NCBI GenBank assembly: GCA_031272365.1
Contig: JAISTX010000056.1
Span: forward strand, 1-64,000
Reading direction: 5' to 3'
Length of the DNA stretch: 64,000 bases
Source of the DNA: Eubacteriales Family XIII. Incertae Sedis bacterium
GTDB lineage: Bacteria > Bacillota > Clostridia > Peptostreptococcales > Anaerovoracaceae
A program made the position numbers and the translations under genes. The notes under the pieces are model-generated. The model searched no databases, was not told the DNA's origin, and was given only the letters and a program-made list of their open reading frames with translations. Within the stretch, counting starts at the first letter, position 1. Every line of letters starts with the position of its first letter. Positions 51,027 through 59,269 of the stretch are shown here, piece by piece.

Positions 51027-52448
51027 ATGAAGTTTTTTCAGTACCTGGAACAGGAACAATTGGACAAAATCCACGAGGCGACGCTGGAGCTCCTCGAGAA
51101 CACGGGGATCTACGCGACGAGCGAGCGCTTCCTGAAAACCTGCGCAGGCGTCGGCCTGAAGGTCGAGGGGGACCGCGTCTTCTTCCCGCGCGACCTCGTG
51201 GCGAAGGGGCTCGCCGCCGCGCCGTCCAAGTTTTCCACGTGGGGCCGCGACGGCAAATACGAGATCCAGTGGGGCGCGCGCAAGGCGTACAACCACACTT
51301 GCGTGGGGACGCCGTTCATCCTCGACGTGGAGACCGGCCAGAAGCGCGACGTCCTGCTGAAGGACCTGGAGGACTTCGTCCGCGTCGCCGACGCGCTCCC
51401 CGCCACGGACATCGTCTCCTGCATCTTCCCGACGGACATCCCGCAGCACGCGGTCGTCACGGTGCAGACGGCGGCCATGGTGAAGAACACGACGAAGCCA
51501 CTGCGTATTTGCATCGAATCGGCGCACGAGACGCAGTTCATCATCGACGTGCTCTCGGCGGCCGTCGGCGGGCTGGAAAACCTCCAGAAGAAACCCATCG
51601 CCTACCTCGAGATCTCCTCGGTCAGCCCGCTCAGCTACGCGGAGGGCCCCGGCAACGGGCTGCTCGACGTGGTCGAGGCGGGGCTGCCGCTCGGCATCAT
51701 CCCGTGCCCGATGATGGGCGCGACCGGCCCGATGACGCTCATTGGCTCCGTCGCGATGCACAACGCGGAGATCGTCGCGGGCATCGTCGTCGCCGAGCTC
51801 GTGAAGCCGGGCGCGCCGGTCATCATGTCGCCGCGCGTCACCTTCATGGAGATGGGCAGCGGCCTGGGCCTCTGGGCGGCGCCGGAGATGGGGCTGGCGG
51901 CCATCGCCTCCGCGCAGATGGCGCTGTACTACGACATCCCCTGCACGGTCACCGGCTACTCGTGCGCGTCCAAGCTCAACGACCAGCAGTCGGCGTTCGA
52001 GGCCATGTTCAACACGCTCCTGCCGGCGCTCGGCGGCGTCGATGTGCTCGGCGCGTCGGGCTCGCTCGACAACGCGCTCATCTCCTCCTACGAGAAGCTC
52101 ATCATGGACGACGAGATTAGCTCGATGATCCACCGCGTGCTGCGCGGCGAGACGGTGGACGAGGAGACGCTGGCCGTCTCCGTCACGGACGACATCTGCA
52201 AGTCGGGGAAGGGCAATTTCCTCGGCCACAAGCACACGTTCAAGCACGTGCGCACGGAGCTGTGGCAGCCCGTGCTCTCAGACCGCAAATCCTACGGCGC
52301 GTGGGCGCAGGACGCCCTGTCCTTTGAGGACCGCGCGAAGGCGCTCGCCAAGCAGCTGCTGGCCGAGCACCGGCCGGAGCCGCTGGCGCCCGGCGCCCTC
52401 GCGCAGGTCGAGGCCGCCGTAGAGGCCGCGATAAAGGCCGGGGAGTGA
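51027..52448 (+). CDS. MttB-superfamily corrinoid methyltransferase lacking pyrrolysine (homologue 2)
   Basis: The 473-residue protein resembles MttB (KIHEATLELLENTGIY, FILDVETGQKRDVLLKDLEDFVRV, EISSVSPLSYAEG, GATGPMTLIGSVAMHNAEIV) and is more divergent than homologue 1. At the pyrrolysine position it has Ser312 (VTGY-S-CASKLNDQQ). It is read from its own sigma-54 promoter, divergent from symporter 2, which suggests transporter and methyltransferase act on the same methylated substrate. Substrate unknown. ATG 51027 follows GAGGAGG. A hairpin overlaps its stop codon. Confidence 0.87.
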   Translation: MKFFQYLEQEQLDKIHEATLELLENTGIYATSERFLKTCAGVGLKVEGDRVFFPRDLVAKGLAAAPSKFSTWGRDGKYEIQWGARKAYNHTCVGTPFILDVETGQKRDVLLKDLEDFVRVADALPATDIVSCIFPTDIPQHAVVTVQTAAMVKNTTKPLRICIESAHETQFIIDVLSAAVGGLENLQKKPIAYLEISSVSPLSYAEGPGNGLLDVVEAGLPLGIIPCPMMGATGPMTLIGSVAMHNAEIVAGIVVAELVKPGAPVIMSPRVTFMEMGSGLGLWAAPEMGLAAIASAQMALYYDIPCTVTGYSCASKLNDQQSAFEAMFNTLLPALGGVDVLGASGSLDNALISSYEKLIMDDEISSMIHRVLRGETVDEETLAVSVTDDICKSGKGNFLGHKHTFKHVRTELWQPVLSDRKSYGAWAQDALSFEDRAKALAKQLLAEHRPEPLAPGALAQVEAAVEAAIKAGE

Positions 52449-52459
52449 TCTCCCCGGCC
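52436..52459. terminator. Possible hairpin terminator between convergent genes
   Basis: A perfect 10-bp stem GGCCGGGGAG/CTCCCCGGCC with TGAT loop overlaps the stop codon of the gene ending at 52448. On the minus strand it is followed by TTTAT and could end mttC transcription; on the plus strand no T run follows. Confidence 0.45.
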
Positions 52460-52490
52460 CAGGTGGTGCTGCTATAGGATCCGTGATGCT

Positions 52491-53123
52491 TTAGCTCACC
52501 AATTCGTTGGCTTTGTCCACGCAGGTCACGGCGTCTTCCGAATAGGAGGCGCCGATTTTCTCCGCGAAATTTTGGTCGAGCGGCGCCCCGCCGACCATCA
52601 CCTTCACCTTGCTGTCCAAACCTTCCGCGCGCAAAGCTTCCATCACTTCTCCCATCGCGCCCATCGTCGTCGTGAGCATCGCCGACATCGCGAGGATGTC
52701 CGGGGCGTGCTCCTTGACCCCCGCAACCACATCGGCGGCGGGCACGTCGATGCCGATGTCGATCACTTCGAAACCGCCGCCCTCGAGCAGCATGATGCAC
52801 AGCTTCTTGCCGATGTCGTGCAGGTCGCCCTTGACCGTGCAGAACACGACCTTGCCCTTGTTGCTCACGTCGCCCTGCGCCAGCAGCGGCTTGACGATCT
52901 GCATCCCCGCGTCGAGCGCGGCGGCGGACTGCAGCACCTCCGGCACGAACATCTCGCCGGCCTTGAAGTATTTGCCGACGACCTCCATGCCCGCGAGCAG
53001 GCCCTCGTTGATGATATCCTGCGGCTGTTCGCCGTCGTCGAGCGCTTCCTGCACGAGCTCCTTGATCTCCTCGACTTCGCCGTCTTCCACCGCGTCCGCG
53101 ATATCCCTGAATATTCTAGCCAT
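52491..53123 (-). CDS. mttC: Trimethylamine corrinoid protein MttC
   Basis: The 210-residue two-domain corrinoid protein has an N-terminal four-helix cap (residues 1-88: GLLAGMEVVGKYFKAGEMFVPEVLQSA) and a cobalamin-binding Rossmann domain. The lower-ligand motif is D100-L-H102-D-I-G105 (GDLHDIGKKL), followed by MSAMLTTTMGAMGEVMEAL and VMVGGAPL. It accepts the methyl group from MttB (and perhaps the other methyltransferases here, as no second corrinoid protein is present) for transfer to a folate- or thiol-linked acceptor. It lies 24 bp downstream of mttB with AAAGGAG before the ATG. The stop is TAA. Confidence 0.93.
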   Translation of the reverse strand: MARIFRDIADAVEDGEVEEIKELVQEALDDGEQPQDIINEGLLAGMEVVGKYFKAGEMFVPEVLQSAAALDAGMQIVKPLLAQGDVSNKGKVVFCTVKGDLHDIGKKLCIMLLEGGGFEVIDIGIDVPAADVVAGVKEHAPDILAMSAMLTTTMGAMGEVMEALRAEGLDSKVKVMVGGAPLDQNFAEKIGASYSEDAVTCVDKANELVS

Positions 53124-53147
53124 CCGTGTGTACTCCTTTCCCTTACA

Positions 53148-54623
53148 TTATTTCGCAGCCGCCTTCGCGACTGTGTCTTCGATGAATTGCGCCGCGTCCG
53201 GCTCCAGCGGCGCCGGCTCGTGCGTCTCGAGGATGTGCAGGGCCTTCGCGTAGGCGCGCTCGGTCATGTCCGTGCCGCCGTCCTGCGCCCAGGCCTCCCG
53301 GGCCTTGCGGTCGATCAGGTCCGAATTGGACTGGATGCTCTTGTAGTGCGAGGTCGTGTGCGCGTGCGAGACGAACTCCCCGCCGACGCCGATCTCCTTG
53401 ATCAGGTCGACGCAGAGCGTCTTCTCGTTCACATCGAACCAGTTGATCGTATGCAGGACCATCTTGAAGATCTCCGCATCGATGAGGAATTGCGCGAAGT
53501 CGAACGTCATTCCGAGATCCAGCATCCCTGCTCCGTAGATGAGGTTGGCGCCGCCCTGGGCCGTCAACATGGCAGTGATGGTTTTCTCGTGCGCCGCCTG
53601 CGCGTCGGGCACCTTGCTGTCCGCCTACCCGCCGGCCACGAAGCACGGCAGGAGGTAGTAGTGCGCGAGCTGCGCGACCGCGTTGTTGATCATCGCGAGC
53701 TCCGGCGAGCCGACGGGCGTCGTCAGGTGGACCATGTCCATCATGGACGTCGAGCTGCCGTAGATGACGGGCGCGCCCTTGCAGGCGAGCTGGTCGAGCG
53801 TGAGCGCCGCGAGCACCTCCGCGTTGTGCGTGACGAGGGTGCCGGCCAGCGTGACCGGGGCCGTCGCGCCCGAGAGGGCCATCGAGATGATGTTGACCGG
53901 GATGCCGTTCAGCGCCCCCTCGATGATGCCGTCCGTCGTCGTCGGGTTGAGCTGCAGCGGGCTCGTCGGGCAGACGTTGAATGTCATAATAGGCCGCTCG
54001 CGCAGCTTTTCGCGGCTGCCGACGATCTTCGCCGCCATATCGATGATGAGGTTTGCGTTCTCGCCCCCGTCCGGCCCCATGAACCAGTGCTTGCTCGTGT
54101 TGTTGAACATGACCTGCGCGTTGTAGAGCGCCTGCATGTGCGGCGGCTTGTCCGCGGCGGCGACGGCGCGCATCGCGACGGGCAGGACGCCGATGGCGTC
54201 GGTCACCTTCGTGATCATCGCCAGGTCCTTCGTCGTCGAGCGGCGGTGCTCCTTCGTGTAGGGGTCGATCACGTCGATGCCTTCCCCGAAATTGATGAAC
54301 GCCACCGAGCCCGGGCGGACCGAGTAGTCGTTTTTCTCTTCGCGCCCCGCGAGGAAGACCACCTGCGGCGCCGAGTGGATCGCGTCCAGCACGATGTACT
54401 CGGGGATCTTCACGACCTCCCCCTCGACCTTCGCGCCCGCATCCTCAAAATACTTGCGCGCCCGGGGGCTCTCCATCTTGATGCCTACCCGCGCCAGCAC
54501 TTCCATGGTCGCGCCATGGATCTTCCCCAGATCTTCCTGCGTGAGGATGTTCGATCTGTTGTAGGTATATCGCAGGCTGTCGAGGACAAAGCCCTGGCCT
54601 TTGTCCCTGCTCCTTCTGCTCAT
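53148..54623 (-). CDS. mttB: Pyrrolysine-containing trimethylamine methyltransferase MttB (in-frame TAG at 53625-53627)
   Basis: The gene is 491 codons when TAG is read through. The first 332 codons end YYLLPCFVAGG; then TAG, then ADSKVPDAQAAHEKTITAM continues in the same frame to a TAA. The amber is codon 333, close to position 334 reported for the pyrrolysine of Methanosarcina MttB, inside the conserved (S/A)DSKxPDAQ loop. Homology is intact on both sides, so this is not a decayed gene. The enzyme transfers a methyl from trimethylamine to MttC. A gene finder will split it at the TAG and call GTG 53612 as a start. Transcribed from a near-consensus sigma-54 promoter, AAAGGAGG before ATG 54623. 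Confidence 0.93.
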
Positions 54624-54696
54624 ACGCCACGCCTCCTTTCTGTCTCCATTAACGGCTTTCCTGTGTACAATCGAGATTATACAACAAAATTATTTA

Positions 54697-54714
54697 CAGC
54701 AATTCGCGTGCCAT
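54697..54714 (-). promoter_or_regulatory. Sigma-54 promoter of mttBC
   Basis: Minus-strand ATGGCACGCGAATTGCTG: TGGCACG-N4-TTGC is a full consensus match with GG-GC spacing of 12 bp. Predicted start about 64 bp before the mttB ATG. Confidence 0.9.
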
Positions 54715-54750
54715 GTTTTCGTTTCCCCGCAAAAGGCGGTTTCCCGCGCG

Positions 54751-54765
54751 GAAAATTGAATTTTC
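54751..54765. promoter_or_regulatory. Palindrome upstream of mttB
   Basis: GAAAATT-G-AATTTTC, perfect, about 70 bp upstream of the predicted mttB start site. Could be a second regulator site or bendable A+T DNA between enhancer and promoter. Confidence 0.35.
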
Positions 54766-54776
54766 AAAAAAAGCCG

Positions 54777-54794
54777 CGATGCAAACTTGCATTG
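54777..54794. promoter_or_regulatory. Candidate activator site between mttB and the regulator gene
   Basis: CGATG-CAAACTTG-CATTG keeps the GATGCAA half and the 8-bp spacing of the TGATG-N8-CATCA sites, and contains a perfect ATGCAA-AC-TTGCAT core minus two central bases. It overlaps the putative -35 of the regulator gene, so it may also serve autoregulation. Confidence 0.5.
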
Positions 54795-54815
54795 GGCCGG
54801 AAACGGTGATAGTAT
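54787..54815 (+). promoter_or_regulatory. Tentative sigma-A promoter of the regulator gene
   Basis: TTGCAT, 17-bp spacer, TAGTAT. It ends only 6 bp before ATG 54822, so the transcript would be nearly leaderless. Confidence 0.35.
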
Positions 54816-54821
54816 ACGGGC

Positions 54822-56267
54822 ATGGATCGCACACTGAGCACGCTGTTCCCGGAGAGCGACAGCATCAAGTCACAAAACGCATTCTACAAACTCATGGTCG
54901 AGTACCTCGGCGAGGAGGTCTTCGTGACGGACGGGAAGGGCGTCGTGATCTACGCCAACCCGGCCTCGGCCGCGCTCATCAACATCCCGATCACGAAGCT
55001 CATCGGCAAGAGCGTCAAGGAGCTCATCCGTGAGGGCTACATCGACATGAGCTCCACGATGACGGTGCTCGAGGAACGGCGGACGGTGTCGGTGCTGCAG
55101 AAGCTGCGCACGGGCAAGACGGTGCTCACGACGAGCGTCCCGGTGTTCGACGAGGACCGCGACAAGATCATCATGGTGCTCACGACGTCGAAGGACGTGG
55201 ACGAGATCAACGACATGATCTACACGATCGAGCAGCAGCAGGAGATCCTGAAGATCCGCGAGGAGGAGATCGAGGGGCTGCGGCAGGACGTCTTCGAGAA
55301 CATCGGCTTCATCACGAACGACGAGATCATGAGCAGCCTGAAGGAGACGCTGCTGCGCATCGCGCCGCTCGACGTGACGGTGCTGATCGAGGGGGAGACG
55401 GGCGTCGGCAAGGACGTGGCGGCGCGGGCCATCCACCAGTTCTCCGGCCGCAGGAACAAGCCCTACGTCAAGGTGAACTGCGGCGTCATCCCCGAGAGCC
55501 TCGCCGAGACGGAGCTGTTCGGCTACGAGCCGGGCGCGTTCACGGGCGCGGAGCAGGGCGGCAAGCGCGGCAAGATCGAGATCGCGGACGGCGGCACGCT
55601 GTTCCTCGACGAGATCGCGGAGCTGCCGCTGGCGACGCAGGTCAAATTCCTCGAGTTCATCCAGGAGGGGACGTTCACGCGCGTCGGCGGCAACAAGGTG
55701 ATCTCCGTGGACGTGCGCATCATCGCCGCCACGAACGCGAACCTGAAGGATCTTTGCAATTCCGGGCAGTTCCGCAAGGACCTGTACTTCCGCATCAACG
55801 TCATCCCGCTCCACATCCCGCCGCTGCGGGAGCGCACGGGCGACGTGCAGAGCCTCGTGAAATACTTCATCGCGAACCTCAACACGAAATACCGCTCGCT
55901 CAAATCCATCAGCACGCCGGCGATGCACCTCCTGCTCACCTACCCGTGGCCCGGCAACGTGCGCGAGCTCGAGCACGCGGTCGAGCGCATCTACGTGCTG
56001 ACGGAGGGGACGCGCATCGAGCGCGAGATGGTCCAGGAGGTGCTCGAGGAGAGCCGGGACCTCGCCTACACCACGGGGGCGATCGACGAGTTCGTGCTCG
56101 GCGGCGGCACGCTCAAGGAGACGAAGCAGGAGTTCGAGCGCAGGCTCGTGCAGCGCGCCTACGAGATCACGGGGTCGACGTACAAGGCGGCGGATCTGCT
56201 GAAGGTGGACCAGTCTACGGTGGTGCGCATCCTCAACCGGGGCAAGCAGGGCGGGCAGAGCGCCTGA
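54822..56267 (+). CDS. PAS-domain sigma-54-dependent transcriptional activator of the methylamine regulon
   Basis: The 481-residue protein has a PAS-type sensor (about 18-125: VFVTDGKGVVIYANPASAALI), a coiled-coil linker (about 128-160) and an AAA+ domain with Walker A GETGVGKD (191-198), GAFTGA sigma-54 contact loop (238-243), Walker B GGTLFLDE (257-264), arginine-finger region FRKDLYFRINV, and WPGNVREL. The C-terminal TyrR/Fis-like helix-turn-helix spans about 430-475. There is no receiver domain, so it probably senses a ligand directly through the PAS domain. Its position between mttBC and mtbB and the clustered -24/-12 promoters with shared sites make these operons its likely targets. Confidence 0.93.
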   Translation: MDRTLSTLFPESDSIKSQNAFYKLMVEYLGEEVFVTDGKGVVIYANPASAALINIPITKLIGKSVKELIREGYIDMSSTMTVLEERRTVSVLQKLRTGKTVLTTSVPVFDEDRDKIIMVLTTSKDVDEINDMIYTIEQQQEILKIREEEIEGLRQDVFENIGFITNDEIMSSLKETLLRIAPLDVTVLIEGETGVGKDVAARAIHQFSGRRNKPYVKVNCGVIPESLAETELFGYEPGAFTGAEQGGKRGKIEIADGGTLFLDEIAELPLATQVKFLEFIQEGTFTRVGGNKVISVDVRIIAATNANLKDLCNSGQFRKDLYFRINVIPLHIPPLRERTGDVQSLVKYFIANLNTKYRSLKSISTPAMHLLLTYPWPGNVRELEHAVERIYVLTEGTRIEREMVQEVLEESRDLAYTTGAIDEFVLGGGTLKETKQEFERRLVQRAYEITGSTYKAADLLKVDQSTVVRILNRGKQGGQSA

Positions 56268-56282
56268 TGCAATTTTCCATCA
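56265..56282. promoter_or_regulatory. Candidate activator site upstream of mtbB
   Basis: TGATG-CAATTTTC-CATCA, identical half-sites and spacing to 50895-50912; its first three bases are the regulator stop codon. About 125 bp upstream of the predicted mtbB start site. Confidence 0.65.
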
Positions 56283-56373
56283 CGGATGCGTTTTGCCATT
56301 GAAATGCGGCTTCATTATTGGCAATATTTTGTTGCACGCTGGCGTTTGCTTGACTTGGCGGCGGCGGGGTGAC

Positions 56374-56391
56374 TCGGCATGGGATTTGCTT
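56374..56391 (+). promoter_or_regulatory. Sigma-54 promoter of the mtbB operon
   Basis: TCGGCATGGGATTTGCTT: GGCA at -24, TTTGCTT at -12, spacing 12 bp. Predicted start near 56400, about 38 bp before ATG 56438. Confidence 0.75.
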
Positions 56392-56437
56392 CACGATATG
56401 GCAGGAAAACTATGAAAGCAAGGAGGTGCCAAGTTTT

Positions 56438-57829
56438 ATGAGTGACAAATACTTAACCCGCTACGGCGACAACTTCGCCGCCTGGATGACGGAGGCGGAG
56501 ATCCGCCAGGACATCGAGGACGGCACGGCGGACGCGGCGCGGCGCGGCAAGATCCCGCCGATGTCCCAGGACGAGATGGACTACCTGTACGAGATCATCA
56601 CGTCGCCGCAGAAGATCGTCTCCGTCGAGCCAGGCAAGGAGGTCGTCGTGTCGTTCGACGCGGGGACGCTGAAGCTCTGCGTGCGCAACGGGATCCCGAT
56701 GGACCGGCTGCAGGCGATCCTGACGCAGGAGCGCGCGCTCGCGTCCGACAGCATCGAGCTGTGCCACGTGGACTACAGCTACAAGCCCGTGAAGCCGATC
56801 ATCTCGGAGGAGCGCCAGGCGATGGAGCAGGCGCAGCTCCTGTGCACGCTGCCTTTGCTGTACGGCGCGATGCCGAACCTCGGCCTGTACACGAAGCCGG
56901 ACGGCCCGTGCGACAACTGGTCGGAGCTGCTGCCGCTCGGCAAGATCGACGAGGCGCGCGCGGCGCAGGAGGAGGGCATCGAGCACGCGGTGCGGGACAT
57001 CGTCTTCGTCGCGTCGAACATGATCGAGAGCGGCGCGGACGGTATCAACCTGGATACGGTCGGCGCGTCGGGCGACGCGGACGTCAAGGCGAGCATGGAG
57101 GCCGTGAAGATCCTCTCGGAGAAATACCCGGGGACGGGCTTCGAGGTCGGCATGGCGGGCGAGTTCAACCTCGGCATGCACGGGCAGCTCGAGTTCGAGG
57201 GCGACCGGATCGCCGGGCTCTACCCGCACGACCAGGTGAAGATGGCGGAGAAGGCCGGCGTCGGCATCTTCGGCATGGCGGTCAACACGAACAGCAGCCA
57301 GTCGCTCGCCTGGAACCTCGCGCGCGTCGTGACGTTCGCGAAGGCGGCGACGGCGGTGGCCAATATCCCGGTCCACGCGAACGTGGGCATGGGCGTCTGC
57401 GGCATCCCGCTCTCCGTCATCCCGGCGGCGGACGCGGTCTCCCGGGTGGACAAGGCCCTGGTGGAGATCGCCAAGATCGACGGGCTTTAGGTGGGTGCCG
57501 GAGATACCTTCGGCATGGCGGTCACCCACGAGAGCACCGCGGGGATCGGCGGCATCAGAGGAGCCGGTGATTTGGTGTTTCGGATGGAACTGCAAAAGAT
57601 GAGGATCGATGAAGCGAAAAAATACGTTGCGGACAAGCTGAAATGCGGCGTGGCGGACCTGGCGGATTGCGCGGCGATGAAGGATCTCAGGGAAGATCTG
57701 AACATCGGCACGACGCAGTCGCGCCCGGACGCGGGCCTGGGCATCCAGACGAAGTTCCGCATCGCGGACATCCTCGGGATCAAGATCAACAGCGTGGAGA
57801 AGTTCAAGAAGGAGGCGGGCCTGAAATAA
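56438..57829 (+). CDS. mtbB: Pyrrolysine-containing dimethylamine methyltransferase MtbB (in-frame TAG at 57488-57490)
   Basis: The gene is 463 codons on readthrough, near the 467 of archaeal MtbB. The N-terminal 350 residues (KYLTRYGDNFAAWMTEAEIRQDIEDG, DSIELCHVDYSYKPVKPIISEERQAMEQ, IESGADGINLDTVGASGDADV, IPVHANVGMGVCGIPLSVIP) end in IAKIDGL. TAG is codon 351 (about 356 in Methanosarcina), and VGAGDTFGMAVTHESTAGIGGIRGAGDLVFRM follows directly in frame to a TAA. Without readthrough the C-terminal 112 residues look like a separate GTG-start gene. The enzyme demethylates dimethylamine to monomethylamine on a corrinoid protein. No mtbC lies beside it. AAGGAGGTG precedes ATG 56438. Confidence 0.93.
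57491..57529 (+). other. RNA stem-loop immediately after the mtbB UAG
   Basis: GTGGGTG (57491-57497) pairs with CACCCAC (57523-57529), and CCG/CGG extend it inside (57498-57500, 57511-57513). The stem begins at the base following the amber codon, where a recoding element could act. It is within coding sequence, so some pairing could be chance in this G+C-rich region. Confidence 0.45.
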
Positions 57830-57847
57830 GGCCGCCGGGAGGCAGCT

Positions 57848-59257
57848 TTGGTACAGATCGTTATCATCCTCGCGTACTTTGCACTGACGGTCTTCATCGG
57901 CATCCGCGCGACGAAGAAGTCGGATTCCTCGACGAGCTTTCACGGCGCCCAGCTCGGCGTCGTGATGATCGTCGCGGCAAGCACGGGCGAGTGGCTCGGC
58001 GGCACGTCGACGACGGGCGTGTCGGAGTACGGGTTCGAATACGGGATTTCGGGCGCCTGGTACACGGTGGCGAACGGCATCGGCGTGCTGTTCCTCGCGA
58101 TCTTCTTCGCGAAGCTCTACCGCAGCCTCGACACGGTCACCGTGCCGGGCATCCTGGCCCATTTCATCGGCAAGGACGCCCGCTTCGTGGCGAGCATCCT
58201 GCTCATCTTCGTGATGATCGTCGTGGGCAGCTCGCAGGTCATCGCGGCCGGCACGCTCGGCGTGGAGATCCTGGGGCTGCCGTTCTGGGCGTCGGTCCTG
58301 ATCCTCGGCGTCGTCTTCATCATCTACACGATCGCGGGGGGCATGAACGCGGTCGGGTCGACGAACGTCGTCCACCTGGTCTGCATGTACGGCGGCGTCG
58401 TGCTGGCGCTGGTCGTCGCCCTCAAGGGGCTGGGCGGCGGCTCCGAGCTCACGGCCGATCTGCCGCAGGAGCCGTATTTCCAGCCGATGGGCATCGGCGT
58501 GAGCAAGGCCACCTCGTGGATCATCGCCTCGCTGCTGGGCGCCTGCACGGCGCAGGCGGGCCTGCAGCCGGTGCTCGCGGCGAAGGACGTGAAGACGGCG
58601 CGCAAGGCGTCGTTCATCACGGCCGCCGTCGTCGCGCCGTTCGGCGTCTTCACGGTGCTGCTGGGCATGATCGCGAAGGTGCAGTACGGGCCGGAAATCG
58701 AGGCGATGGGCGGCGGGAAGTTCGCGCTGCCGGTGCTGATGATGCACATGCACCCGGCGATCGGGGGCGTCGTGCTCGCGTCGATCTTCGCGGCGATCCT
58801 CTCGACGGTGTCGCCGATCATCCTGGCCTCGGGCACGATGTTCACGAAGGACGTGATGCTGCGCAAGCTCAAGGACCAGGACGACAAGAAGGTCCTGTAC
58901 GTCTCGCGCGCCTCGACGGCGGTGGCGGGGCTCGTGTGCATCGCGCTCGCGGTGATCTTTTATTATCAAAAGGCGAAGATCCTCGACCTCGTGTATTTCG
59001 CGTACACGATCCGGGGCGCTTTGTTCATCATCCTGTTGTACGGCATCTACTGGAAGCGGCTTTCGGAGAAGGGCGCCATCGCGTCGATGCTGCTGACGGC
59101 GGTCGTCGGCGTGTTCTGGGTGGCGTGGAACACCGTCACGGGATCCTTCCCGATCAACCCGAATATCTCGGAGACCTACGCGGCGGTGTTCACGGCGGCG
59201 ATCGCGACGCCCGTCTTCACGCTCATCTTCCCGAAAGCGATTGAATCTGAAAAATAA
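57848..59257 (+). CDS. Solute:sodium symporter (SSS family), transporter 3
   Basis: The 469-residue membrane protein starts VQIVIILAYFALTVFIGI from a TTG codon 18 bp after mtbB, with GGGAGG upstream. SSS features include GEWLGGTSTTGVSEYGFEYGISGAWYTVANGIGVL, TVPGILAHFIG and ILSTVSPIILASGTMFTKDV. It belongs to a different subgroup from transporters 1 and 2 (shorter, no small partner gene). Its place directly after mtbB suggests that it imports the substrate processed by this operon. Next gene 12 bp downstream. Confidence 0.87.
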   Translation: MVQIVIILAYFALTVFIGIRATKKSDSSTSFHGAQLGVVMIVAASTGEWLGGTSTTGVSEYGFEYGISGAWYTVANGIGVLFLAIFFAKLYRSLDTVTVPGILAHFIGKDARFVASILLIFVMIVVGSSQVIAAGTLGVEILGLPFWASVLILGVVFIIYTIAGGMNAVGSTNVVHLVCMYGGVVLALVVALKGLGGGSELTADLPQEPYFQPMGIGVSKATSWIIASLLGACTAQAGLQPVLAAKDVKTARKASFITAAVVAPFGVFTVLLGMIAKVQYGPEIEAMGGGKFALPVLMMHMHPAIGGVVLASIFAAILSTVSPIILASGTMFTKDVMLRKLKDQDDKKVLYVSRASTAVAGLVCIALAVIFYYQKAKILDLVYFAYTIRGALFIILLYGIYWKRLSEKGAIASMLLTAVVGVFWVAWNTVTGSFPINPNISETYAAVFTAAIATPVFTLIFPKAIESEK

Positions 59258-59269
59258 GGAGGCAAGGAA

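Noticed and set aside
53148-54623. mttB as a pseudogene with a nonsense mutation, or two separate genes starting at GTG 53612
   Set aside because: Frame and homology are continuous through the TAG, the position equals the known pyrrolysine site, and mtbB shows the same feature.
56318-56336. TTGGCA...TTGCA as a sigma-54 promoter for mtbB
   Set aside because: GG-to-GC spacing is 14 bp instead of 12; the site at 56374-56391 has correct spacing and is closer to the start codon.
57491-57829. Independent 112-residue gene with GTG start
   Set aside because: It begins at the codon after the mtbB TAG in the same frame and completes the MtbB C-terminus; no ribosome binding site of its own.
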